Below, piece by piece: positions 21,101 through 31,315 of a DNA stretch of 64,000 nucleotides. This DNA is from Lunularia cruciata. Lineage: Eukaryota; Streptophyta; Marchantiopsida; Lunulariales; Lunulariaceae. The stretch is from NCBI GenBank assembly GCA_948567375.1, contig OX419757.1, forward strand, positions 25,352,732 through 25,416,731, written 5' to 3'. Numbering within the stretch: the first letter of the stretch is position 1; every line of letters starts with the position of its first letter. The position numbers were made by a program, and so were the translations under genes. The notes under the pieces are model-generated. The model was not told the DNA's origin, did not search any database, and worked only from the letters and a program-made list of their open reading frames with translations.

Positions 21101-22116
21101 GAGCAAGAGCTACTTGGATCCACACCAATGTTTGCTCCCATTGATAGTTCTTTTAAAATACCGTATGATCCTTTTTCAGATCTACTAATGTTGAAAAAGA
21201 ATCAATGTCCATTCTAGTCAATTGGTGGAATGTCTTCACACCTAGGCCTCTAAAATATTTAATCACAAATTCCTTGCTATGAGTGTATGTAACTTTGGGT
21301 TCTAAGCACCTATGCAAATGTGCATACTCCTACCCACTGAGCAACAATTCTGGCATATCTAAATTTCCCTTTTCATCTTCTTGTTCACCAAAAACTGTCT
21401 CCAAATTTAATTGGAAAAACCATTGTATAAATTTCCAAATATTTCTACTAAGTTCTCCATGACTGCTACTTCTTGGCATGCTCTCTTCTATTCTTCTCAA
21501 TTCTAGTAAAACTAAGAAATAGTCAAATCTTTCTTGTTGTTGTTCTAAACTCTCCTTGACCTTGGATCCAAGCAAAAAAATAAACATCCATGAAAAGCTA
21601 GCACTCTTATGAAGAAAGAAAAGCAAATGAAGAATTCTAACTAGGAAGTCAATAAGAAATCAAGGTAGAATTGAACACATTGGAATCCCACCTACAAAAA
21701 GACACTATGAATTCTATGAATTCACATTCTCTATAGAGCGACCACTTAGATGAAATTCTTCAAGAAAAATAAATCATTATGAATTCATGCTCTCTAAAAT
21801 TTAGAGATATCACTCAAGCTTGTAAATTCACACTCATCAAACCAAGAGAATTGTTCAAGCCAAGAAGTCAAGGATAATGGATTGCTATGAATTCACATTG
21901 GGTAGAGAGAAGAAATCAAGGAAATTGGTTAGCACTGCAAATTAATTCACTCCCAAGCCTTCCCATCCGCAATCAATTCCTCTTGACCTATCAAACTATC
22001 TAGACAAGAATCATCTCACACTTGGTGGCTAGCACCTAGATTCAAATTAAAATAGGCACTTTATTAACCCTGAATTGTAATTAATGCTTTATGATGTGTC
22101 AATGAAAACTTTAAAC
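18122..22116. other. Gene-poor AT-rich stretch with degenerate tandem repeats
   Basis: No coding sequence can be supported. Between about 19600 and 19880 a loosely repeated unit built around CATCCACACCA recurs four to six times with variable spacing, a degenerate minisatellite. Short ORFs here lack any recognisable domain. Confidence 0.5.
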
Positions 22117-22375
22117 CCCTTATTTCCTATGAACCACCTATTATGGAGTTTGCTAATAATAAGGAACTTGGATAGAAGTTCATAGAGTGTCCCTTTCTTC
22201 CTCTCACACAAACCCCATACCAATTTTTCTTAGACTTAGTAAATATAGTTAAGAAAATATACATAGCTTCATAGAACTATTTTTATAACACCCTATTTGG
22301 GTAGATTATGGAGATCCATTCAAGTTAGTTATTTTTTAGCAAAATCCATAACAGGTGGTTCATAGGAAATAAGGG
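22117..22375. repeat. Foldback / MITE-like inverted repeat
   Basis: Arms at 22118-22160 and 22333-22375 are reverse complements over ~43 bp with few mismatches (beginning CCCTTATTTCCTATGAACC), enclosing ~170 bp without coding sequence. No clear flanking duplication was found. Fits a small foldback or MITE-like element. Confidence 0.6.
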
Positions 22376-23907
22376 ATATGGAGCTTGCACCTTATCACCT
22401 TAACACATTATTCAAAATTAAATGTAATTTAGGGCTAGTAATAGGTCGTTTGATTTGAAATTTGTTTAAATAGTTGGAAAAAAATCCAAGGAAAGTCTCA
22501 AATGGTGCTAGAAGGTGTTGAGAGGTGCTGAAAGGTATCCAAGGGTACCTGGCATTTCATTTCAGTGAGGTGCATACCCGATTGGCATTCATTGGTGCTT
22601 GTTGGTGCTGATTTTTCAAATATATTTCTGCAAGTCTTGTGGCAGTCCAATTTCTCATACACATCACCTATTTGGTCTAGCATTTATTTCATTGCAATAT
22701 ATCTAAACATCCATAAGTGGAAATCTGATTTTTAGAAATGAATATAAGTTACACCAATTTCCAGTAGAGAAATTAAGGTGGGTTCAGTTATTACGTCATT
22801 GTTGAGTTACAAATTTCACTAAAAAAATATTATGAAGTTTTTTATTTATCCGCTGAAATTTCACGTGTCGCTAGAGATCAATCGAACCAAAATCGTAAAC
22901 TATCATTATAGAGTAGATGATGTTTCAGGTTGTGAACTTGTGGCTTCTTTGGAACATGCTTGAATTTGGAGATCAGTAAGGTTTTAATTAGAGTGGTTAT
23001 GAGAACCTTGTTGACAATGGATATGCTAAGACAAGGCAACGAAAGTGTGGATTGTAACACCCATTTGTGCATGTGTGTGGTATTGTGATATTTAGCTTGG
23101 TATTACAAGTACTTAAGAGATATTATTTATATAGAGATAAAGGATGGTTCTATATTAGTCATGGTTAGCTAAAGTTAGTCATAGCTAAGATAGATGGGAC
23201 CTTACTTTAGAGGAAGTAGAAAAGATGAGCACCACTATTTTGGATTTTAGTGTGTTGACTTGGTATTATTCCTAGGTGTTTGGCTTTGTGGAAAGAGTTG
23301 AGAACTCTTGGGCCCGCAAGCCTTTTTGTTTTGGATTCTTCTTTAGTCCAAGGATAGCACATGTGAAGGAATCCTTGCTTTAGTGGTTGGGTCAAGATAA
23401 GAGGAATATGCCCATGTGAATGGATATTCCTTTCTACTTTTTGACTTTACTTGAATTTTAGTCTAGTAACTTGAGTTACTACGGTAATTAGTAAGTTTGG
23501 TACGTAACTATTTCACAAGTATATAAACAAGGGGTGAGGAGGTACTCATCATCCTTTCATTTGCAACTATCTCTCTCATTGAGTTCTCTAGTGAGCAATG
23601 TCTTGAGTCTTGGAGTGTTAGCCTTGGAGGAGTATGATGGAGTTCGGGTTCCTTGCCTTCTTAGTCCATGGTGCACTACCATAATAGCCATCAGAGGTTC
23701 ATCCTGAGTGAGAGACAGGCCGGCTCACAGGACCCCTTGGAACCTTTTGGAATCTAGATACGATAACTAAAAACTAGGAAATTATGGATTTGAACATTTC
23801 ATAATTTTGAGTATATAGATATAATGAAAGAAGGATAAGATAGAGAATTATTTAATTCTCAAAAAATATGCTAAACCAGCAAATTCATATGGATGATGAT
23901 ACTTGAT
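22376..23907. other. Gene-poor stretch
   Basis: AT-rich DNA without a supportable gene on either strand. Confidence 0.4.
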
Positions 23908-24435
23908 TGTGGTACCCACATTTTTCATTTTGGATGAGTTTTATAGAAGAAGTCCATTATTGAAACCAAATTGAACCCAAATGGAAAAGAAACAAGGAGA
24001 ATTGTGTGTTTTGATTTGAACCCGAGGAAGTCGACTTCATGTTAGAAGGAAGGATGCAAATTGGATTGGATTGGAAAATCAAAAAGGATACTTCATTGAG
24101 GAATGAAAGTTGGAGGGCAAGATTACTGCGGGGCTTGTATCTCAATAATCACATGTACAAATTGTGTGTGTTGTATCTCATTGGAAGCATCTTCTTTAGG
24201 TAAAGTTTAGAGGTCTATAACAAAAAGTTACAAGCATTTGAAGTTTCTGTAGTAGATGTATGAAGTAGTTGAGTGAATTTGGGTTGGGTTCTTCGGATCT
24301 ATACTACTTTGAACTTATATGACTTCGGGTTTACACTGTTTGCTTTGTATTTGACCATTTTTGAATCGTATCTTTGTGAGAACTAACTTTAACTTACTTC
24401 ATTACCACAAAAGTAATACTTGCTGGGTTGTCACA
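23908..24435 (+). mobile_element. Short LTR-like unit related to 14180-17929
   Basis: It begins TGTGGTACCCACATTTT and ends GGGTTGTCACA. The last ~100 bp are clearly similar to the last ~100 bp of the 3.75 kb unit (TCGTATCT...CAAAAGT.ATA...GGGTTGTCACA). It lacks an ORF. The flanking pentamers TTGAT and TTATT do not match well, so the TSD is unproven. Probably a solo LTR or deletion form of the same superfamily. Confidence 0.55.
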
Positions 24436-26235
24436 TTATTAACATCACTAGAAGAGTTTAAGTTGAGAATTAATCTACCGTATCATGAATTATTTATGAT
24501 ATTTTGATTGAAGTATAAGATTTTGGATCTACATAATTGTGTATCAAAGAGTAAATCAGATGTACACACCATTACCACTGGAAGATAAAATTTTGATAAA
24601 GTTGTCACATATATCAAAACCTTGAGATCATAGTATTTTTAAGTTTACTACTTATCTTAAAACTGTAAAAAGGATACATGTATTTGTAAATTTGTAGAGA
24701 GATAACTATAACTTATGCTTTTAATAGACTTTAGAATGGTTAGATATCTTGTTTTTAAATAATTAAACGGAATGTCATGTTTTATATTTTTGTTTTGTTG
24801 TATTATCTTTTTTTTATATCTTGGATTTCTTATTCCAGCCTATTTAAATTTTATTTTCTATAGATTTAAACTTAATTATTGGTAAAATTCCATTTAGATT
24901 TTCTCATTATTAGTTTATTATATTTTTTCTAGAAATTTCAAACTTGACAACTATAAATTTTTTGTTTATTTCTTAATTTCCACTCAAGCTAAATATTCAT
25001 CGGGGAGTTCCCAAAATAAGTGAGTAAAATGGTTATTAGACAGATTGACCTCTTGCTGTAGAAAACTATCGAGGTAACACCTGTCTGCACGAGATATGTG
25101 CTAAAATCACTCCTTTACTTAGCTTAGATGAACCAGCAAGATAATTTATCTCCGGACAAGGTATGCTAAAATCACTCCTTACTTACTTACCTTAGATGAA
25201 TAAGCTGATATCCAGTATTTGTACATAAACGGGAATGAATACCTTATAACTTTGGTCTACATCCATCTAGGTGGTAGATGTCATCTATGTGACAATCTAT
25301 CTCCGCCTTTCATTGCTGATATAAACTAATCACTCATCATTGACAGCAATTTCCAATGGTAAACTAAACTTCTGGTGTTTTGTAAAAACTAAATTCTATC
25401 ACATACCGTACCATGTGAGCAGTATCATCAATAGAGATTATCTTTTGTGAAACTCTTACCCAATTACAAGAAAGAATGTAACTCTTGAGCATCATATCTG
25501 ATCTACTTAAATATATTCATTTTCCCCACATCAAGAATATAGTTTTATACATCAAGCATATAGCATATATGGAGCTTGTCGGGAGACACCCCTTTAGAGA
25601 TGAGAAAAACAGTTTGCTATTCAATAAAGGGACAATGTTAAAAAAATCGGTTATGAACACAACGTATGTAGTCCTTGAGTTTATGACTGCAGACGACTAC
25701 TTGGCCAAGATTTACCTCAATTCAGCTCAAATTCTCACATTCAAATATTTAATGGTGTAATGGTGTATGCAAGATATTAGTTTTGAAAGCCATATGAGAT
25801 ATATAGAGGCTCATTGTTTTTTCTAAGTTCAAATTCTGTTGAACACTTGAGAAAGAAGGCTATCGCGTAGAATAGGGGAAAACTCCATCAAGCAAGCCAT
25901 ACAAGGATGAAACACAAGTCATAAAAAAAAGATGAAACATACGAAGTAAAATGAAACAAGACTCCAATAGAATCGGTACGAGAAGTTTACTTTACTTAAG
26001 ATATCTGATTTGTGACCTGGCCGTCTTTGGTGCGACTGTGGTCAATGATTACGTCCGTTTAGAACTTACAATTTAAGTTGTGCCACGGCGGCACGTCCAA
26101 AGCAGTAAATATAATAAAACTAAATTATCTGAGATAGCGCAGTGTTTCAATATGAAGTTTCACGAAACTAGTAGAGGAAAAAGTGTTTCAATATGAAGTT
26201 TCCCGAAACTAGTAAAGGAAAAAGGTAAAAGGCGA
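24436..26235. other. AT-rich stretch with short direct repeats
   Basis: No gene supported. A ~35-bp sequence with GCTAAAATCACTCC followed by CTTAGATGAA occurs twice (about 25098-25131 and 25167-25201). A ~40-bp unit with GTTTCAATATGAAGTTTC occurs twice in tandem (about 26142-26223), next to the RLE-element 3' end. Confidence 0.5.
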
Positions 26236-26331
26236 CCGCGTAGGAAAAATGAAGGATGGGAAGACCCCATCAAGCCGTACAAGGGAGAGACGAAAAGGTA
26301 ACATGGGGCTAAGCCCCATGTAGAGGGGGTG
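26236..26331 (-). mobile_element. 3'-end fragment of RLE-type non-LTR element
   Basis: About 95 bp are the reverse complement of the 3' terminus of the element ending at ~47535. They include the ATGGGGCTAAGCCCCAT palindrome and the terminal CCTACGCGGTCGCC. Upstream sequence is unrelated, as in a severely 5'-truncated copy. Confidence 0.75.
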
Positions 26332-26659
26332 ACTTTCGTAAAACTTTTTTGTGTGTAATGAAGAACCCTTGGGGGTTTCTATTCTTAAAAGTAGCGATTA
26401 TATTGTAATGGAATATATCAAGCGAGTTTCCTGACACATTATAGTGGAAGTTAAGCATGTCAAGGGTAAGAAAGATATAAATCCACGTGGATAGGAGAAT
26501 CTCCTCATTAATCTTTAAATAAACTTTTACTAAAAATACGTAACCTAAAATTTTTTCAAGTCAAGAGCTAAATTATTCATAAAAGCCGGGTAATGGTTCA
26601 CAACTTTAGTATTGAACCCCCGTGTAAGAGAAAAGGGCGAGAAAACATGAGAGAAGCGA

Positions 26660-26727
26660 ACACCCCCGTCAAGCCGTACAAGGGAGAGGAAAAAACGAAA
26701 AAAAAGGTAAAATGGGGCTAAGCCCCA
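26660..26727 (-). mobile_element. 3'-end fragment of RLE-type non-LTR element
   Basis: A second, more divergent copy shares GTCAAGCCGTACAAGGGAGA and the GGGGCTAAGCCCC palindrome. Confidence 0.6.
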
Positions 26728-27809
26728 GTGTAAGGGGAAAGGGACTGGAAAGATACAAGCTGGTATTAACCTTGCAAATTGAACGGCTACAAAAGAATAT
26801 GGCTGGGCATATATATAGTATCGGAGTGAAATGTCGTTTGACCGCTAGAGTATCAACTTTAGGGGGTGCACTGCTGTTCCTGTCAGTCCAGTTGCTGAAA
26901 CCCGTTCCACTTACGCCACGTGGCACTCGGTCAGCTTCTGTTAAGGAAATTGCCTCTCTGTGAAGAAACAGTGTGCTGTAACTTATAAATATGAGAAACA
27001 TAGAACCTAGGACTATGTGCGAGTGGTGCTCCAGAGGACCTCTTCTTCTAAATCGTTCCGTTTTAGGTTTTCGTTCTAAATCGTCTGCTCCGCGAGCTAC
27101 TCTAGCAATTTTAATAGGTCTAAATTTAAGTCGTCCTGCAGTTGAGAGGGAAAGCGTGACAGTTATCGCCCACGTGGAATCTGAGAAACACAAAGAGAGA
27201 TGTAAGAAAGGAACTACACTGCACAGTATCCTAAAAGTTCCTGTCTGGAGAGAACAGATTTGGTAATTTGAGAGTTCAATACCGTGCTTCATAACGCATG
27301 ACATTGTAAGTATTCGATCGTCTCTCACTTCGATTTACCTATCGGATTGAATCAAACATCTGAATCGATGTCGTGTGTCATATTGGTAACAATTTTAGGT
27401 TGGACATCTAACCCATCAGTTCTCACACACTGGCACATGTCAGATTTTTCTAAGTGAGAGATTGGTTCAGAAACGAAAAGGGATACGGACTCTAATCAAT
27501 ATATGAAGTGAAATGGAGACCATTATAGTGACATAAAGATGACGAGCCAGCAGTGTCATGCATCGGTAGCATCTGGTTCACAGCTCAACCGATCATGGGA
27601 CGGCTGCACAATATTACCGTGCACTTAGTAAACGGCAGTTGACATAAATTTCCTACTAGCACTATAAACAACTATCAAACTCTACTCTTTATTAAGAGGG
27701 AATACTCCTGTTTATTGCTGTTGCTAATGTACGAAACAGCAAAGATTGAATTGACCACCTTCTGAAAATGTGGTGGAAATCTTCACTTCGAAGAAACGCA
27801 CAGAGATAC
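26728..27809. other. Intergenic stretch
   Basis: No supportable gene. ORFs of ~90-220 codons are present on both strands but overlap each other and lack recognisable domains. The part next to 27810 is likely 3' flank of the lipid-transfer protein gene. Confidence 0.4.
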
Positions 27810-28482
27810 TCAGTAGAGCAGTCCGGGATATCCACCGGTCGGATAGACATACCCTTGTACCTGCTTAGCTGCGAACAGTAATAGAAGCAGAGCATGCAAG
27901 AAAGTTGAGCTAAGCGTTGTCATAAACTACGTACACCTGACTGGTTTGTTCATAATCGATAGGGCAAAATATACATTGGAATTAAAATGAAGCAGAACAA
28001 TCACTCCAGTTTAAAAGAAGCCAAGAAATGAGGCGGACATACATACAACTGCACTTGGTGCCTGCATCGACCTTCTTGCCGCACCATTTTGGTAGGTACA
28101 TAGCGCGGTTGATTTCCCAGTAAGAGTACATGGCGGTGGAGGCTTTGCACAGGCAATCAACGGATTCATTTCTAACCAGTTTGCAGCATAAGGAGCGATA
28201 TGCTGGTTCTGGCTGCCATTTCTCAGTTGGCCCTTTGAAAGGATCCCATTTCTCCACGTAGAGTGCGCAAACCTTCCAGTGGTCAAGAGCATAGCACGTG
28301 TCCTTTGCCTTCTTTACTGATTCCCCCCAATGATGCTTCAGCTCTTCAGGCTCTCTGGTGCCGGACACTAGCTTGGGATGTGGATACTTGTGGACTGGTT
28401 TCTCAAAATTAGTAGACGCTGTGAACAAATTTGCCGAAGCTGAAATCCAGAGGACAAAAACCTGCAAACGACTTAAAGCCAT
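27810..28482 (-). CDS. Secreted non-specific lipid-transfer-like protein (two exons)
   Basis: Model: exon 1 28482-28050, GT-AG intron 28049-27869, exon 2 27868-27810; 163 residues. The start ATG is followed by a hydrophobic signal peptide (MALSRLQVFVLWISASANLF). The mature part shows the plant eight-cysteine motif in order: C (DTCYAL), C (KVCALY), CC (SLCCKL), CxC (DCLCKA), C (KWCGKK), C (GTKC). This is the disulfide scaffold of extracellular lipid-transfer and LTPG-type proteins. Exon 2 adds a short Gly/Tyr/Pro-rich tail ending GGYPGLLY. If the intron were retained the frame would end at 27982. No GPI-anchor hydrophobic tail is seen. A TATA-like element lies ~105 bp upstream. Lipid binding is inferred from the family. 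Confidence 0.72.
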
Positions 28483-28585
28483 CTTTAAAATACGAGTTAA
28501 AGCCAGTATCGCAGATGCCAGCTTCCGAGAGACTGAACCTACTCACCTCGAAGAATTGTAGCAATTCTCGGCAGTTGCAGAACTT

Positions 28586-28597
28586 CTCTATATACTT
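28586..28597 (-). promoter_or_regulatory. TATA-like box of the lipid-transfer protein gene
   Basis: On the minus strand AAGTATATAGAG lies about 105 bp before the ATG at 28482, a plausible TATA box distance for a short 5' UTR. Confidence 0.45.
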
Positions 28598-28739
28598 CCT
28601 GCCAGTCCGTGGTTCGTGTGAAGATGGATAGAGACATAGCCAGAGGGTTAGATGTCTAAATTCTGAGGCTGAGATGACTTCTGACTTCTGTATCGGCGCA
28701 CAATCAATAAACCCTGACAGCTCCACCATGTTCAAAATT

Positions 28740-31315
28740 TCAGGAACATCCTGATTGCACTATACTTTGGGTGAAGACTGCCAGAGTCCTGTGTGCTCAG
28801 CATGCCTATCCGGAGTATCAAATAATAAGTACGTTAACATTCCATCCATCATGAATGAACAACACCCAGCCTTCTGTTTTCTTGAAGCACATTCCTCAAA
28901 TCATGGCGCCTGAGGCTCTGCCACATATATCTGATCGAACAACACATCTTAAAATAGTATCGAAGTTCTGGACCCAACTGGCTTATTTACTCAATATGGG
29001 GTTGAGATTTGTAATTCCAGAAGCGGAACTGTAACATGCAAGAGCTTTGTTCATTTGTTCGAGTACGATTGAGTTAAATAAGGAGTGAATTCCAATCCTC
29101 CAGGCCGAAGTTAATCCTGTGATCTCTCAATTCTTTCAGAGATTTAGAATTCGCGATGGTTTCCATACACACGAAGGGAGTGCTCTGCGATACTGTTGAG
29201 TATCTTGACGTTCTCCTCGTAGTGCTGCCTCTTTTATTAGAAAGGAGTTGAGCCCATTGCGTGTCAATGTCGTTTTGAAACGGTTGTCTTCAAAATGTCT
29301 ACTTGGTGACCAGATAAATAGCCGATTCTTCGTGTTCGAAGAATATACTATGCTTTCATTAATGCTGCACCCAGTTTCTATCGAAATAGTGCGTCATTCC
29401 GGTTGATAGTGCGTTAATTCCGGTTGCAAGTATAGTACTTACCATTGATATTTATCAATAGTAAGTACTAGCGACCGGAATTAAAGAAGTTGATGACGTT
29501 CAATCACATTGGGAGTATTCTAAGCCTTTGAGTGTGACCCTTAACAATCGTAGATCCTTTCTGATGATTCGGAGTAGACGGTTTTCTTCCGCGGTGCTCA
29601 TTAATAAGTGGTACTTTAGCTAAGGGTGGCGACGGATGCATCCAAGGTTGGATGCACACGCTGGAAAAAGCAATGGACATTTCTCTCGCTGGGATTCGTT
29701 GTCTGATACCAAGAGCATAGACATCGCCCTGACTTCCTCCTAAAGCGCTGGCTACAACTGTATGGTTCGATCTCTGTGTGCTGTCTGGTAGATTTTACAA
29801 ATTCCGAGAAGAGCACGTCTTCGACACTGCGTATCATTGTGTTGTCAACCGAGTTTACTCACAGCGTAACATCTCCAAGTTAAATTGAGCAGATTCCCGA
29901 CATTGTCCCCGGCTTAGAATTGGTTCCTTCATACCCAAAGTGATTGGAACCTCCAAATCTCATCAGACTGCTTTGAGCCAGGCATAATTGGAGACCGAGA
30001 TGGATCTTGACCCTACAACGAATAGATGTTTCTAATCAGTGAACAAACGTACAAACTGGTTTGAAGCTCGGACGTAAATAGCGAATTTTCTTTGAGGTAC
30101 ATAGCTTTTGTACACTTTGCTTCACATGCACCATAGTGTTGGGTGCAGGCGTAACAAAATTTCACTGACAATCTGAACGACCAGAATTATCTTTTCTGCT
30201 CGTCCAATTTCGCCTACGTATCTGACATTGCTCAAGAGCTGCTTTTGCATCACCTCGTGAAGACCATTAATACGTTCATTGCTACTGCCGACACCATCCC
30301 ATCCGGACGTAGTAGCTTCGTGGAGACCACGAGAAAGTGCACTGCGGTACTATCGTGATAGGTTTCAAATGGACGCCATGTGACATACTTCCGGAAGAGG
30401 CTTCGCTACACCTCTCCTTTACATTAACCCATCGAAGTTTGCTCATAAGCAATCAAGAAGCTGGGAGCTAGGCGCTTAGAGAAACTGTCTACCATACAAA
30501 TAGGCTTATAACCGAGGAGGAATCAATCAGCCAACTGGAAATGGGTGTGCGCGCTTATGCATCTAGTGCACACTGCAGGGTCTGAGATTTGCAAGAGAAT
30601 CTTTAGGTCATGATAACGAACCATTGATGAAGTCCAGTTGTGTAAGATATGAGCTCATATTTACTGAGCCATCATTCCGACCTACGTTCAAGGTCAAGAG
30701 AATGAGAAAATTATCCTTCTGACCCGAGTTGTTTAACTCTTCGAAGTTCACAAAATCCTCTCAAGTACCATTACCTTCTTGTGTTTCGTCTTCTCGTACT
30801 TTGAACATGCACTTAGGCTGATAGATTTTCAATTTCGAAACCTTTTCCCAAACACATTCACCTATTGAGGAGTCAGATCCATAGCTCGCGAGCGTCGGCT
30901 TGGTATAAGAGACACCTGAAACCACCGTCGATCCCAAATTCGAATTCATTTGAGGACGAAATACTGCATATCTCAGATTCTGAAGGATGAACGACCGCGT
31001 TAACGCTCTTTATCAGGGGGCCTCAAATTTGGACAAGTTGAGGAACAGAGTTTACTGAGCTTGTGCTTCATAAGTTGTCACCTCGGCTCTTCCTAATATC
31101 TTTAATCATGACATCTGCTAGAATAGCAGAGCAGACTACATGGATACACAATGTTGGTTATCCAAGTTCCTTTCCTATAAGGTAGCATGTGGACTGTCTG
31201 TCCTCATATAGAGAGTCCGAGGTCAAAATAGTAACTAATCGTGCTTAGAAGGACTAATTTCGCTTTGAGTATCAATCAAGTGAGACAGCTCTCACAGATA
31301 GGATCAGATCATAAA
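28740..31315. other. Intergenic stretch with one strong palindrome
   Basis: No supportable gene in this 2.6 kb. It includes the palindrome at 29414-29482 described separately; the part near 31315 is 3' flank of the nucleosidase gene. Confidence 0.45.
29414..29482. repeat. Large near-perfect palindrome (cruciform-capable)
   Basis: Arms beginning TTAATTCCGGT and ending ACCGGAATTAA enclose an inner stem TAGTACTTACCATTGA / TCAATAGTAAGTACTA with a short loop. The total is ~69 bp with one mismatch and a few unpaired bases. An extra copy of ATTCCGGTTG lies just upstream (29397-29406). Confidence 0.7.

Noticed and set aside
23903-24440. 5-bp target duplication for the short LTR-like unit.
   Set aside because: TTGAT versus TTATT differ at two of five bases; not accepted as a TSD.
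26669-27328. A 219-codon minus-strand ORF.
   Set aside because: Low-complexity composition, overlaps an RLE 3' fragment and plus-strand ORFs, and has no recognisable domain.
28409-28735. A 108-codon minus-strand ORF upstream of the lipid-transfer gene.
   Set aside because: Overlaps the LTP coding exon in another frame and covers its TATA-like region; likely promoter/5' UTR.
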